Source: Lelliottia sp. JS-SCA-14
GTDB taxonomy: Bacteria; Pseudomonadota; Gammaproteobacteria; Enterobacterales; Enterobacteriaceae
NCBI RefSeq assembly: GCF_035593345.1
Contig: NZ_CP141606.1
Coordinates: 1,736,001-1,800,000 of the forward strand
DNA: 64,000 bases
Direction: 5' to 3'
Below the pieces are notes generated by a model. That model searched no databases. It was given only the letters and a program-made list of their open reading frames with translations, and had not been told where the DNA came from. Shown piece by piece: positions 33,505-42,653 of this stretch. The translations under genes and the position numbers were made by a program. Every line of letters starts with the position of its first letter. The stretch's first letter is position 1.

Positions 33505-34758
33505 ATGTGTGATCAGCACCATGCCGACCGGCATATTCTATGCTCGCAATGCGATATGCTCGTGGCGCTTCCTGAGCTGGATCACGGACATAAAGCAACT
33601 TGCCCCCGCTGCGGGGCAACGCTGACAACTGAGTGGGACGCGCCTCGTGCGCGTCCTACTGCATATGCGCTCGCGGCACTCTTTATGCTGCTGCTCTCTA
33701 ATCTTTTTCCGTTCATCTATATGAAAGTCGGCGGGATGACCAGCGAAGTAAATTTGCTGGAAATTCCCGGCGTCATGTTCTCGGAAGATTACGCCAGTCT
33801 CGGCACCTTCTTCCTCCTTTTCGTGCAAATCGTTCCGGCTTTTTGTCTGGTGGTGATCCTGCTGCTGGTCAACCGCGTCCGAATGCCCGACAGCGTGAAA
33901 ATTATGCTGGCCAGGGTGCTTTTCCAGCTGAAAAGCTGGGGAATGGCTGAGATTTTCCTGGCGGGAATTCTGGTCAGCTTCGTCAAGCTGATGGCCTACG
34001 GCGACGTCGGGATCGGCAGCAGTTTTATTCCCTGGTGCCTGTACTGCATCCTGCAACTGCGCGCCTTCCAGTGCGTGGACCGCCGCTGGGCCTGGGATGA
34101 TATCGCGCCTGCGCCAACCCTTAATCAGACGGTAAAAGTGGGCGTGCCGGGGATTCGCCAGGGATTACGCTCCTGTTCGTGCTGTACCGCGATTTTGCCT
34201 GCTGACCACGAGGTGTGTCCGCGCTGCGGGACAAAAGGGCATGTGCGGCGTAAAAACAGTCTGCAATGGACAATGGCGTTATTGGTCACGTCGATCATGC
34301 TGTATCTACCCGCCAACATTTTACCGATCATGATTACGGATCTGCTGGGGGACAAAATGCCCTCGACGATCCTCGCGGGTGTGGTTTTGCTGTGGGGCGA
34401 AGGTTCGTATCCGGTCGCTATGGTGATCTTTATCGCCAGTATCATGGTTCCGACCTTAAAAATGATCGCGATTGCCTGGCTGTGCTGGGATGCCAAAGGG
34501 CACGGGAAACGCGACAGTGAACGCATGCATCTGATTTATGAAGTCGTCGAATTTGTTGGCCGCTGGTCAATGATCGACGTATTTGTGATTGCCGTCCTCT
34601 CCGCGCTGGTGCGCATGGGAGGACTGATGAGTATTTATCCCGCTATGGGCGCGCTGATGTTTGCGCTGGTCGTTGTGATGACGATGTTTGCGGCCCTGAC
34701 TTTTGATCCGCGTTTATCCTGGGATCGTGAGCCAGAGTCAAGCCATGAGGAAGAGTGA
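33505..34758 (+). CDS. pqiA: Intermembrane transport protein PqiA
   Basis: PqiA is the inner-membrane partner of the PqiABC lipid-transport system between the two membranes. ATG 33505 gives 417 residues beginning MCDQHHADRHILCSQCDMLV, the E. coli length. Two zinc-ribbon motifs are visible: CSQC/CPRC near residues 13-37 and CSCC/CPRC near 224-242. Each precedes a bundle of four transmembrane helices. The start lies 13 bp after uup. In E. coli pqiABC is induced by SoxS and paraquat; no soxbox was assigned here. Confidence 0.95.
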   Translation: MCDQHHADRHILCSQCDMLVALPELDHGHKATCPRCGATLTTEWDAPRARPTAYALAALFMLLLSNLFPFIYMKVGGMTSEVNLLEIPGVMFSEDYASLGTFFLLFVQIVPAFCLVVILLLVNRVRMPDSVKIMLARVLFQLKSWGMAEIFLAGILVSFVKLMAYGDVGIGSSFIPWCLYCILQLRAFQCVDRRWAWDDIAPAPTLNQTVKVGVPGIRQGLRSCSCCTAILPADHEVCPRCGTKGHVRRKNSLQWTMALLVTSIMLYLPANILPIMITDLLGDKMPSTILAGVVLLWGEGSYPVAMVIFIASIMVPTLKMIAIAWLCWDAKGHGKRDSERMHLIYEVVEFVGRWSMIDVFVIAVLSALVRMGGLMSIYPAMGALMFALVVVMTMFAALTFDPRLSWDREPESSHEEE

Positions 34759-34762
34759 GAGC

Positions 34763-36403
34763 ATGGAAAATAAGAGTGGAGAGGCGAAAGTGCAGAAGGT
34801 CAAGAACTGGTCGCCGGTGTGGATCTTCCCCATCGTCACCGCGCTGATCGGAGCCTGGATCCTGTTTTATCATTACAGCCATCAGGGGCCGGAAGTGACG
34901 CTGATCACCACCAACGCGGAGGGCATTGAAGGGGGGAAAACCACCATCAAAAGCCGCAGCGTGGACGTGGGTGTGGTCGAAAGCGCAACCCTGACGGACG
35001 ATTTGACGCACGTTGAGATCAAAGCGCGTTTGCACTCAGGAATGGAAAAGCTGTTACATGGTGATTCCGTCTTCTGGGTGGTCAAACCGCAGGTCGGACG
35101 GGAAGGGATCAGTGGTCTGGGGACGTTGCTTTCCGGGGCTTACATTGAGCTGCAGCCCGGCTCGAAAGGCAGCCAGCCCGGAAACTATCAGCTGCTTGAT
35201 GCTCCGCCTCTTGCGCCGCCGGACGCGAAAGGTATTCGTGTCACCCTCGACAGTAAGAAAGCAGGGCAGCTCAGCCCGGGCGATCCGGTGCTGTTCCGTG
35301 GTTATCGCGTAGGTTCCGTGGAAACCAGCACCTTTGATGCGCAAAAACGCGCCATCAGCTACCAGCTGTTCATCAATGCGCCAAACGATCGTCTGGTCAC
35401 CAACAACGTCCGCTTCTGGAAAGACAGCGGCATTGCCGTGGATCTGACGTCGGCGGGCATGCGCGTTGAGATGGGATCTCTGACCACGCTGTTCGGTGGC
35501 GGGGTGAGCTTTGATGTGCCGGAAGGGATGGATCTGGGTCAGCCGGTCGCGCCAAAAACCGCGTTCAGACTGTTTGACGATCAGAAAAGCATTCAGGATG
35601 CGCTCTATACGGATCACGTCGACTACCTGATGTTCTTTAAAGATTCGGTTCGTGGCCTGCAGCCAGGTGCGCCGGTCGAGTTCCGCGGTATTCGTCTGGG
35701 TACCGTCGGTCAGGTACCGTACTTCGTTCCGGGCCTGCATCAGGTGCTGGATGATGACTATCGCATTCCGGTGCTGATCCGCATTGAGCCTGAGCGCTTG
35801 CTGGCCCAGATCGGTAAGGATCAGGATATCGGGGAGCATATTAATCAGCTGATGAATCGCGGATTACGCGGCTCGCTGAAAACCGGCAACCTGGTGACGG
35901 GCGCGCTGTATGTGGATATGGACTTCTATCCGAAAGCCCCAGCGATGACCGGTGCGCGCGAGTTCGGCGGATACACGATTATCCCGACCGTCAGCAGCGG
36001 CCTGGCTCAGATCCAACAGCGTCTGATGGAAACCCTGGATAAGATAAACAATCTGCCGTTGAATCCGATGCTTGAGCAAGCGACCAACAGCCTGACCGAA
36101 AGCCAGGCCACGATGCGTCGTCTGCAAACCACGCTGGATAATATCAACAAAATTACGGCTAACCAGTCGATGCAGCAGCTTCCGCAGGATATGCAGAAAA
36201 CGTTGCGCGAGCTGAACCGCAGCATGCAGGGCTTCCAGCCTGGCTCGGCGGCGTACAACAAGATGGTGGCGGATATGCAGCGCCTGGATCAGGTCCTGCG
36301 TGAACTGCAGCCGGTTTTGAAAACGCTGAACGAGAAGAGCAACGCGCTGGTATTTGAAGCCAAGGACAAAAAAGATCCTGAGCCGAAGAGGGCAAAAGAA
36401 TGA
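34763..36403 (+). CDS. pqiB: Intermembrane transport protein PqiB (MCE protein)
   Basis: PqiB is an MCE-domain protein anchored in the inner membrane by one helix (VWIFPIVTALIGAWILFY, near residue 20). Its three MCE domains stack into a hollow tube across the periplasm that may carry lipids. ATG 34763 gives 546 residues, the E. coli length; an alternative ATG 18 bp upstream lies inside pqiA. MCE repeats are near GPEVTLITTNAEGIEGGKT, KGIRVTLDSKKAGQLSPGDP and DYLMFFKDSVRGLQPGAP. A long C-terminal helix region follows. The stop overlaps pqiC by 4 bp. Confidence 0.95.
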   Translation: MENKSGEAKVQKVKNWSPVWIFPIVTALIGAWILFYHYSHQGPEVTLITTNAEGIEGGKTTIKSRSVDVGVVESATLTDDLTHVEIKARLHSGMEKLLHGDSVFWVVKPQVGREGISGLGTLLSGAYIELQPGSKGSQPGNYQLLDAPPLAPPDAKGIRVTLDSKKAGQLSPGDPVLFRGYRVGSVETSTFDAQKRAISYQLFINAPNDRLVTNNVRFWKDSGIAVDLTSAGMRVEMGSLTTLFGGGVSFDVPEGMDLGQPVAPKTAFRLFDDQKSIQDALYTDHVDYLMFFKDSVRGLQPGAPVEFRGIRLGTVGQVPYFVPGLHQVLDDDYRIPVLIRIEPERLLAQIGKDQDIGEHINQLMNRGLRGSLKTGNLVTGALYVDMDFYPKAPAMTGAREFGGYTIIPTVSSGLAQIQQRLMETLDKINNLPLNPMLEQATNSLTESQATMRRLQTTLDNINKITANQSMQQLPQDMQKTLRELNRSMQGFQPGSAAYNKMVADMQRLDQVLRELQPVLKTLNEKSNALVFEAKDKKDPEPKRAKE

Positions 36404-36966
36404 AAAAGTGGCTATTAATCGTCGGAGCACTGGTTTTAACAGCCTGCAGTTCAGGAAGTGACACCAAGAGCTACTACCAGCTGCCGCTGGGAGCGCAGAC
36501 GGGCGGGCAAAGCACCGCCAGCCAGGGGCATCGTCTGCTGTGGGTTGAGCAGGTGACCATTCCTGATTCCCTCGCCGGAAACGGCGTGGTGTATCAGACC
36601 AGCGAAGTGCAGTACGTGATTGCGAATAACAATCTGTGGGCCAGCCCGCTGGACCAGCAATTACGTAATACGCTGGTGGCGAACCTGAGCAGCCAGCTTC
36701 CGGGCTGGGTAGTGGCCTCTCAGCCTCTGGGCAGCGATCAGGACACCCTCAACGTCAACGTGACGGGTTTCCATGGTCGTTACGATGGGAAGGTGGTGAT
36801 CAGCGGTGAGTGGCTGCTGAACCATCAGGGACAGCTGATTAAGCGTCCGTTCCACCTGGAGCTGAAACAGCAGCAGGACGGTTATGACGAAATGGTGAAG
36901 GTGCTGGCGCAGGGCTGGGCCCAGGAATCGGCCAGTATCGCGCAGGAGATTTCTCGTCTGCCATAA
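36400..36966 (+). CDS. pqiC: Outer-membrane lipoprotein PqiC
   Basis: PqiC (YmbA) is the outer-membrane lipoprotein that docks PqiB and completes the PqiABC path. The 188 residues begin with a lipoprotein signal, MKKWLLIVGALVLTAC, with Cys16 as the lipidated residue and SSG after it; Ser at +2 fits outer-membrane sorting. The rest is an ABC_trans_aux-like domain. Its ATG overlaps the pqiB stop (ATGA), and a strong terminator follows. Confidence 0.94.
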   Translation: MKKWLLIVGALVLTACSSGSDTKSYYQLPLGAQTGGQSTASQGHRLLWVEQVTIPDSLAGNGVVYQTSEVQYVIANNNLWASPLDQQLRNTLVANLSSQLPGWVVASQPLGSDQDTLNVNVTGFHGRYDGKVVISGEWLLNHQGQLIKRPFHLELKQQQDGYDEMVKVLAQGWAQESASIAQEISRLP

Positions 36967-36983
36967 GTAAAATTCATCACTCA

Positions 36984-37022
36984 AAGCCGCCATCCGCGTT
37001 TCGCTGATGGCGGCTTTTTTTT
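36984..37022 (+). terminator. Rho-independent terminator after pqiC
   Basis: AAAGCCGCCATC pairs with GATGGCGGCTTT around CGCGTTTCGCT, and T8 follows. It ends the rlmKL-uup-pqiABC run. Confidence 0.9.
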
Positions 37023-37220
37023 CGGTTTTTGTTCAGGCTGTTACTTGTGCCAGCTCACAATTTTTGTACAAATGATCTTCTGTGTAGCTCACAAATATGA
37101 CACTGGCGTGAATTTTGCGCATTGACGCTGAGGGAGATTCGGGTTATTCGTTATCTGTGTTTGCACGTTTTGCATACACTGTTTTCTTTCCACCAGACCA
37201 AAGAATGAGGGAAACGAGGC

Positions 37221-37388
37221 ATGAAGAGACAGAAACGAGATCGCCTGGAAAGGGCTCATCAACGTGGTTATCAGGCTGGCATCGCTGGACGCTCTAAAGA
37301 AATGTGTCCTTATCAGACGATAAATCAAAGGTCACAATGGCTGGGAGGCTGGCGAGAAGCCATCGGAGACAGGGTACTTCTTGCTTGA
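37221..37388 (+). CDS. rmf: Ribosome modulation factor
   Basis: Rmf binds 70S ribosomes in stationary phase and drives formation of inactive 100S dimers. The 55-residue protein starts MKRQKRDRLERAHQRGYQ at ATG 37221 and ends at TGA 37386-37388. It is very basic, and length and sequence match E. coli Rmf almost residue for residue. A GAGG ribosome site lies 5 bp before the start. The roughly 200 bp upstream, after the pqiC terminator, must carry its promoter, which responds to ppGpp in E. coli. Confidence 0.97.
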   Translation: MKRQKRDRLERAHQRGYQAGIAGRSKEMCPYQTINQRSQWLGGWREAIGDRVLLA

Positions 37389-37407
37389 TAACGTCTCTTT
37401 AAAACAG

Positions 37408-37430
37408 AAACCTCCGCCATGCGGAGGTTT
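37408..37430. terminator. Bidirectional terminator between rmf and fabA
   Basis: AAACCTCCGC and GCGGAGGTTT form a perfect 10-bp stem with a 3-base loop. A- and T-runs on the two sides suit both converging genes. Confidence 0.8.
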
Positions 37431-37463
37431 CGCCTTTCATGCTTAAACGATTTTAAGCAATCA

Positions 37464-37982
37464 TCAGAACGCGGACGTGTCCTGGAACAGACCGACTTTC
37501 AGGTCGCTGGCGGTGTAGATAACACGGCCATCAACCAGCACTTCGCCATCCGCCAGACCCATCACCAGACGACGGTTCACAATGCGTTTGAAGTGAATAC
37601 GGTAGGTGACTTTCTTCGCGGAAGGCAGAACCTGACCGGTGAATTTCACTTCACCCACGCCTAGCGCACGGCCTTTACCTTCGCCGCCCAGCCAGCCCAG
37701 ATAGAAGCCAACCAGCTGCCACATCGCATCCAGACCTAAACAGCCAGGCATTACCGGGTCACCGATAAAGTGGCAACCGAAGAACCACAGTTCAGGATTG
37801 ATATCGAGTTCCGCTTCCACGTAACCCTTGTCAAAGTTGCCGCCGGTTTCGGTCATTTTCACGACACGGTCCATCATCAGCATGCTCGGAGCAGGTAACT
37901 GCGGGCCTTTAGCGCCAAACAGCTCTCCACGACCAGAGGCAAGAAGATCTTCTTTTGTATAGGATTCGCGTTTATCTACCAT
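37464..37982 (-). CDS. fabA: 3-hydroxydecanoyl-ACP dehydratase/isomerase
   Basis: FabA dehydrates 3-hydroxydecanoyl-ACP and isomerises the product to cis-3-decenoyl-ACP, the branch point to unsaturated fatty acids. The 172 residues equal the E. coli length. The hot-dog fold active site has His71 in [14 protein letters not shown] and the Asp in GCLGLDAMW. The promoter region holds adjacent FabR and FadR sites. lonH is upstream on the same strand, separated by 68 bp. Confidence 0.97.
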   Translation of the reverse strand: MVDKRESYTKEDLLASGRGELFGAKGPQLPAPSMLMMDRVVKMTETGGNFDKGYVEAELDINPELWFFGCHFIGDPVMPGCLGLDAMWQLVGFYLGWLGGEGKGRALGVGEVKFTGQVLPSAKKVTYRIHFKRIVNRRLVMGLADGEVLVDGRVIYTASDLKVGLFQDTSAF

Positions 37983-38020
37983 GTTCTCAGTAAGCCTTAT
38001 TTTAGTGAAGCACGCAGGAT

Positions 38021-38038
38021 AGCTAACACGTGTACGCT
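38021..38038 (-). promoter_or_regulatory. FabR operator of fabA
   Basis: Read on the minus strand, AGCGTACACGTGTTAGCT is the same 18-bp site as in E. coli fabA, where FabR represses. It is a near-perfect palindrome about 40 bp upstream of the fabA start. Confidence 0.75.
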
Positions 38039-38039
38039 G

Positions 38040-38056
38040 AACAAGTCCGATCAGTT
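38040..38056 (-). promoter_or_regulatory. FadR activator site of fabA
   Basis: Read on the minus strand, AACTGATCGGACTTGTT matches the E. coli fabA FadR site. It lies beside the FabR site and overlaps the last codons and stop of lonH (stop at 38051-38053). Confidence 0.75.
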
Positions 38057-39811
38057 CGGACTAAACCAGCTCAGCCAGCGTAACGGCCACGGATAACGAT
38101 GACGCGCGTCCTGCTGCATGGCCTGAGCAATGCGGTCCTGGATCGCCTGCATCAGCGTCGTTTGGACTTCGCCGTCCCAGACCTGGTTCGTCAGTAAGGG
38201 TAGCGCATCCGTAATATCTTCGATGGCCCAGATGCTGAATTGTTCTGCTTCCACGGCATCAAGTACCGCCTGACTCAGACTCAGATGGCGCGCATTTGGC
38301 GCAGGGATAATCACCCCCTGTTTCCCGCTAAACCCGCGCTGCTGGCAGATGGAGAAGAAACCTTCGATCTTCTCATTCAGGCCGCCAACGGGCTGGGCGC
38401 GACCAAACTGATCGACAGAACCGGTGATCGCAATGCTCTGGTTAATCGGCACATCCGCAAGGGCACTGATCACCGCGCACAGCTCAGCCATAGAAGCACT
38501 GTCGCCGTCCACTTCACTGTATGACTGTTCAAATGTCAGCGAGGCAGAGAAGGGGAGCTGTTGTTCCAGCTGCAGCTGAGACATCAGGAAGGCCTGCATG
38601 ATCATCATGCCTTTCGCATGAATGTTCCCGCCCAGTTCAGCTTTGCGCTCCACGTCAGTAAATTCGCCGTCGCCAATATGAATGACGCAGCTGATACGTG
38701 AAGGCTCGCCGAAGGCGCGCGGATGACCAGGGAACTCAATGACGGACAGGGCGTTGATTTGGCCTACGCGCTCGCCTTCGGTTTCCACCAGAATTTGTTC
38801 AAGCAGGATCTCATCCTGCATGCGGTCAGCCAGATAGCCTTCGCGCCATTCGCGCTGCGCCAGCATCTGAGCAAATTGCTCGCCGGTAAATTCGCCGGAA
38901 CCGCTAATGACACCGACTTCACGCAGCTGTTTGCTGATCCACAGCGGGCAAAGCGGCAGGGTTTCCTGATCGCCCGTATCACGCGTTGCTTCACGAATCA
39001 GGCCAGTCCAGGCATCTGCCGCAGGCGTTGGCAAAGCGAAACGCTCAGCGACGGCCAGCACCCACTGGCACCATTGCGTCACGTCGTCCGCGTCGGCGAT
39101 CTGGATGTTGTCTTCAAATTCGCTGTAGACCGCCTGATCGGCGAGCTCCGGTTCCATCTCCTGGAAATCTGCCAGCGATTCGCGATCGCCGGTCAGGATC
39201 ACTTTCAGTGACAGGGGCATCGACGGAACGGCGACAGGCAGTGGACGAGATTCGTCGTAAGCGACCCAGTCAAAGCGCTGATGCGTCACGATGTTCTTCA
39301 GACGCATCCACAGCAGCGGCTGTGCCAGCAGGGTGCGCAGCGAGATAATCAACACACCGCCGTTGGCTTTGTGTACCAGCCCTGGCTGAATGCTCAGCGA
39401 ACCGTTGAAGTGACGCAGGCAGCCAAATAACTGTTCCGCTTCGGCCCACTCGGCGGTAATGACGTCGCCGGTGGCAGCAAAATTTTCATCAGCAGTTTTT
39501 GCGGGTTCGAAAGTGACATCACTTCCCACGATACGATATTGCCCACCAAAAACGTTGTCCGCTTCTGGCTGCAATTGACGCACGGCATCGGCCATCAGCG
39601 CCAAATATTCGGCTTCTTCTGGCGCCTTCAGTAACATGAAGGGGGAGGTTGTCCATGGGCTTAACGTTTGCTCCAGCGCGTAATGTAAACGCGGTTGCGT
39701 GTCGCTAAGGATGAAGTCGTGTTCTTTTGCGAGGTCTGGCTGTGCAAACAGTTCCTGATAGCTTTCAGTATCCGGAACCAGGTCACGCCATGCTAGTTTC
39801 GTAATGGTCAA
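38051..39811 (-). CDS. lonH: Lon-family protease-like protein LonH (YcbZ)
   Basis: This is the YcbZ/LonH protein, a cytosolic Lon-related protein whose substrates are not settled. The 586 residues match E. coli YcbZ. The N-terminal part is a degenerate AAA-like region without a clear Walker A. The C-terminal Lon protease domain has the catalytic Ser in [17 protein letters not shown] and the Lys in [11 protein letters not shown]. It is divergent from matP. Its 3' end carries part of the fabA control region, so read-through into fabA is possible. Confidence 0.92.
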   Translation of the reverse strand: MTITKLAWRDLVPDTESYQELFAQPDLAKEHDFILSDTQPRLHYALEQTLSPWTTSPFMLLKAPEEAEYLALMADAVRQLQPEADNVFGGQYRIVGSDVTFEPAKTADENFAATGDVITAEWAEAEQLFGCLRHFNGSLSIQPGLVHKANGGVLIISLRTLLAQPLLWMRLKNIVTHQRFDWVAYDESRPLPVAVPSMPLSLKVILTGDRESLADFQEMEPELADQAVYSEFEDNIQIADADDVTQWCQWVLAVAERFALPTPAADAWTGLIREATRDTGDQETLPLCPLWISKQLREVGVISGSGEFTGEQFAQMLAQREWREGYLADRMQDEILLEQILVETEGERVGQINALSVIEFPGHPRAFGEPSRISCVIHIGDGEFTDVERKAELGGNIHAKGMMIMQAFLMSQLQLEQQLPFSASLTFEQSYSEVDGDSASMAELCAVISALADVPINQSIAITGSVDQFGRAQPVGGLNEKIEGFFSICQQRGFSGKQGVIIPAPNARHLSLSQAVLDAVEAEQFSIWAIEDITDALPLLTNQVWDGEVQTTLMQAIQDRIAQAMQQDARHRYPWPLRWLSWFSPN

Positions 39812-39996
39812 AGTTGATGTTTTTTAGTTAGATGTAAAGCGGTGGATTATACCGCAAGCGTTGACCCATTCCCACGTGGTATTCGGGATTTCAGAGGGTG
39901 AATGCGACGCAAGGCTCTCAGGATATGATTTCTTTTCAGCAGATTGCCAAAAAACTGATATTCTGAACATAGTTACGAGGTAACACTGAGATCGCG

Positions 39997-40449
39997 ATGA
40001 AATATCAACAACTGGAAAATCTCGAAAGCGGCTGGAAATGGAAGTATCTGGTCAAAAAGCATCGAGAAGGCGAGCTGATCACCTGCTACATCGAAGCCAG
40101 TGCTGCAAAAGAAGCGGTGGATGTTTTGCTGACCCTCGAAAATGAGCCGGTACAGGTCAACGGGTGGATCGAAAAGCACATCAATCCGGCGCTGTTAAAC
40201 CGTATGAAGCAGACCATTCGTGCGCGTCGCAAACGCCATTTTAACGCTGAACATCAGCACACGCGTAAGAAGTCTATCGACCTGGAGTTTATGGTCTGGC
40301 AGCGGTTAGCCGGTTTGGCCCAGCGCAGAGGAAAAACCTTGTCGGAGACGGTGGTGCAGCTGATTGAAGATGCGGAGCATAAAGAGAAATATGCTAACCA
40401 GATGTCAACGCTGAAGAATGACCTGCAGGCCATGCTTGGCAAAAAATAG
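39997..40449 (+). CDS. matP: Macrodomain Ter protein MatP
   Basis: MatP binds matS sites across the replication terminus region, organises the Ter macrodomain, links it to the divisome through ZapB, and displaces MukBEF. The 150 residues match E. coli. A helical N-terminal domain ([20 protein letters not shown]) precedes a ribbon-helix-helix DNA-binding region around residues 85-130. A C-terminal coiled coil tetramerises the protein. It is divergent from lonH and shares a terminator with ompA. Confidence 0.96.
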   Translation: MKYQQLENLESGWKWKYLVKKHREGELITCYIEASAAKEAVDVLLTLENEPVQVNGWIEKHINPALLNRMKQTIRARRKRHFNAEHQHTRKKSIDLEFMVWQRLAGLAQRRGKTLSETVVQLIEDAEHKEKYANQMSTLKNDLQAMLGKK

Positions 40450-40472
40450 TTTTTCACTTTTCTTCAGGCAAT

Positions 40473-40501
40473 AAAAAACCCCGCATGGCGGGGTTTTTTT
40501 A
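40473..40501. terminator. Bidirectional terminator between matP and ompA
   Basis: AAAAAACCCCGC and GCGGGGTTTTTT form a stem around ATG, with A-run and T-run on opposite sides. It serves both convergent genes. Confidence 0.9.
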
Positions 40502-40513
40502 TAAGACGATAAC

Positions 40514-41569
40514 TTATGCCGCAGGCTGAGTTACAACGTCTTTGATACCTTTAACTTCGATCTCAACGCGACGATCTGGTGCCAGGCAATCGATCAGTGC
40601 AGCGCGAGCTTTCACGTTGTCACAGGTGTTGCCAGTCACTGGGTTAGATTCGCCCATACCACGTGGGGAGATCTTGTTAGCTGGGATACCTTTAGATACC
40701 AGGTAATCAACTACAGACTGAGCACGTTTCTCGGACAGATTCTGGTTGTATGCGTCAGAACCGATACGGTCGGTGAAGCCCAGAACCACTACTGAACCGT
40801 CTTTCGGGTCAAGGTTGCTCAGCTGGGTGTACAGCTGATCCAGTGCCTGCTGACCTTCTGGTTTCAGAGTTGCTTTGTTGAAGTTGAACAGAACGTCAGA
40901 CTTCAGAGTGAAGTGCTTGGTCTGTACTTCTGGAGCTGGAGCCGGAGCTGGAGCAACGATCGGAGCTGCATCTTCCTGCTGGCCGAAACGGTAGGAAACA
41001 CCTACGCTCAGCATGCCGTTGTCAGGACGAACGCCAACGGTAGCACCGTCGCCGATGTTGTTAACCCACTGGTATTCCAGACGAGTAGCGATATCACGGG
41101 TCATTGCCCACTCTACGCCACCAGCGAATACTGGGGAAACACCCGTGTCGTGGTCGTCGCCAGCACGGCTGTTGCTGGAGTCAGCGCGCCATACCATGCC
41201 GCCCAGACGAGTGTACACGTCCAGATCGTCAGTTACTGGGTAACCCAGTTTAGCGGTCAGCTGAACGCCTTGAGCTTTGAATGCGCCGTTAACGTTGTCG
41301 CCTTTGTATGGCATACGACCTAACCAGTCGTAACCCATTTCAAAACCAACATACGGGTTAACCTGATAGCCACCAAACGCACCTGCACCGAGCTGGCTTT
41401 CGTGAGTTGGGCCATCGTTGTTCAGGGAGCTGTTGTACCAGCCAGTGTCGTGGAACTGAGACCAGCCCAGTTTGCCACCTGCATACCAGGTATTATCTTT
41501 CGGAGCGGCCTGCGCTACGGTAGCGAAGCCAGCCAGTGCCACTGCAATCGCGATAGCTGTCTTTTTCAT
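40514..41569 (-). CDS. ompA: Outer membrane protein A
   Basis: OmpA anchors the outer membrane to peptidoglycan and is a major surface protein. ATG 41569 gives 351 residues. A signal peptide ([21 protein letters not shown]) is followed by an eight-strand barrel to about residue 195. A Pro-Ala hinge ([13 protein letters not shown]) leads to a C-terminal OmpA-like domain with NxxLSxxRAxxV ([16 protein letters not shown]) and the peptidoglycan-binding Asp/Arg. Two C-terminal Cys form the usual pair. An in-frame extension upstream runs into the leader and is not the start. Confidence 0.97.
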   Translation of the reverse strand: MKKTAIAIAVALAGFATVAQAAPKDNTWYAGGKLGWSQFHDTGWYNSSLNNDGPTHESQLGAGAFGGYQVNPYVGFEMGYDWLGRMPYKGDNVNGAFKAQGVQLTAKLGYPVTDDLDVYTRLGGMVWRADSSNSRAGDDHDTGVSPVFAGGVEWAMTRDIATRLEYQWVNNIGDGATVGVRPDNGMLSVGVSYRFGQQEDAAPIVAPAPAPAPEVQTKHFTLKSDVLFNFNKATLKPEGQQALDQLYTQLSNLDPKDGSVVVLGFTDRIGSDAYNQNLSEKRAQSVVDYLVSKGIPANKISPRGMGESNPVTGNTCDNVKARAALIDCLAPDRRVEIEVKGIKDVVTQPAA

Positions 41570-41738
41570 TTTTTGCGCCTCGTTATCATCCAAAAATCGC
41601 CATGAAGATCTCGTCGAGAAATCACGGTTAAATCCTTCACCGGGGGGCGAGCTCAAACTAGTAACTCTACCGATATCTTCGGCTTAGACCGAGCACCCCT
41701 GGCGATGTAAAGTCTACAACGTACTCGAAAACTTACAA
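41570..41738 (-). promoter_or_regulatory. ompA promoter and long stabilising 5' leader
   Basis: On the minus strand TTGTAA (41738-41733) and TAGACT (41716-41711) form -35 and -10 elements 16 bp apart. Transcription probably starts near 41703, giving a leader of about 134 bases. Leader segments such as CCGAAGATATCGG and GGTGAAGGATTTAACCGTG match E. coli ompA, whose leader hairpins give a long mRNA half-life and whose ribosome site is a MicA target. Confidence 0.7.
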
Positions 41739-41925
41739 GTGTGAACTCTGTCAGGCATATGAAAAAAAAAGTTCCGTATACGCAATATTTAACATTTTTA
41801 GCGAGAATTTTATGCTGTAAAATTAACGGAAACCGCGCCAGACAAGCTTTCTCGAAGTTTTGAGTTGTGGAACTTTTTGCGTCAACGGATGTCAAAAAAA
41901 GTTCCAGGAATACTCTTAAATTTAC
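41739..41925. other. AT-rich spacer between ompA promoter and sulA
   Basis: No gene is seen. The spacer holds three copies of GGAACTTTTT/AAAAAGTTCC (41766-41775, 41869-41878, 41896-41905). The last two are inverted and could form a 10-bp stem after sulA. Confidence 0.5.
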
Positions 41926-42435
41926 TCAATGATACAAATTTGAGTGAATTTTTAGCCCAGACAGGTGTCCTCTGCCGAGAGTATCGAGACGAACCGGACG
42001 CATAATGAACCCTATCGCGTCACCTTCTTCTGCCGCATTCGCCAGGCGAATATGTTCTTCTTCTGTTAATTCTTCTGCCAGCCAGCCAATCACAACGCTG
42101 TAGTTCCCGGTGCGCAATGCGCGAACCATCGAATCCACCGTATGGCATGGCGCGACCTGGCTGCTCTGCATCATTTTGGTGAGGGGCAGCCCAGATGCCT
42201 GTACCCATTCCCGGCTCAACTTCTGCTGCGGCGTCAGCCAGAGCTGCCAGCGCGACTGCTGGCCAAGTTGTTGTAAAAGCGGCAATAAAAGCAATTGTGT
42301 CATCATGGGCTGGTCTTCGCGATATACCACTTCACTGATCAAACCGGTAGAGACACGCCCGGCCGTTTTTTGCGCGCCATTGCCAGCGGAAGAGGTAAAA
42401 GATGTTAAGCGATTTGCATAGCCTGAAGTGTGCAT
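41926..42435 (-). CDS. sulA: SOS cell division inhibitor SulA
   Basis: SulA binds FtsZ and blocks ring assembly during the SOS response; Lon degrades it afterwards. ATG 42435 gives 169 residues beginning MHTSGYANR, the E. coli length. ATG 42441 is an alternative two codons upstream. The central block [20 protein letters not shown] is identical to E. coli, and the C-terminal KIHSNLYH is the Lon recognition end. A consensus LexA box overlaps the promoter just upstream. Confidence 0.96.
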   Translation of the reverse strand: MHTSGYANRLTSFTSSAGNGAQKTAGRVSTGLISEVVYREDQPMMTQLLLLPLLQQLGQQSRWQLWLTPQQKLSREWVQASGLPLTKMMQSSQVAPCHTVDSMVRALRTGNYSVVIGWLAEELTEEEHIRLANAAEEGDAIGFIMRPVRLDTLGRGHLSGLKIHSNLYH

Positions 42436-42455
42436 AATCATTCCAGCCCTGTAGT

Positions 42456-42475
42456 TACTGTATGAATATACAGTA
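42456..42475 (-). promoter_or_regulatory. LexA (SOS) box of sulA
   Basis: TACTGTATGAATATACAGTA has the required CTG-N10-CAG core with perfect outer arms. It lies 21 bp upstream of the sulA start, so tight LexA repression is expected. Confidence 0.92.
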
Positions 42476-42653
42476 ACCCCTGTACGCCCAAAGATCAACC
42501 TCATTTTCGGAAAGCGTCTCGCAAATTTAGTTCGATATTGGCGTGTCCTGCAAAATAATCTTGCCGAGTGACAATAAGTTTTCTATGTTCCTGCTAACGG
42601 ATCCGGTAGTAAGTAAATGGTGTTGTTACTCTATGATTTATATGGTGAATATC

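Noticed and set aside
37040..37100. CRP-like sites upstream of rmf (TGTGC...TCACA and TGTGT...TCACA)
   Set aside because: Half-site spacing is 3-4 bp and not the 6 bp CRP needs, so no site is claimed.
37115..37297. 60-codon frame overlapping rmf
   Set aside because: rmf in another frame matches its family along its whole length; this frame is a shadow.
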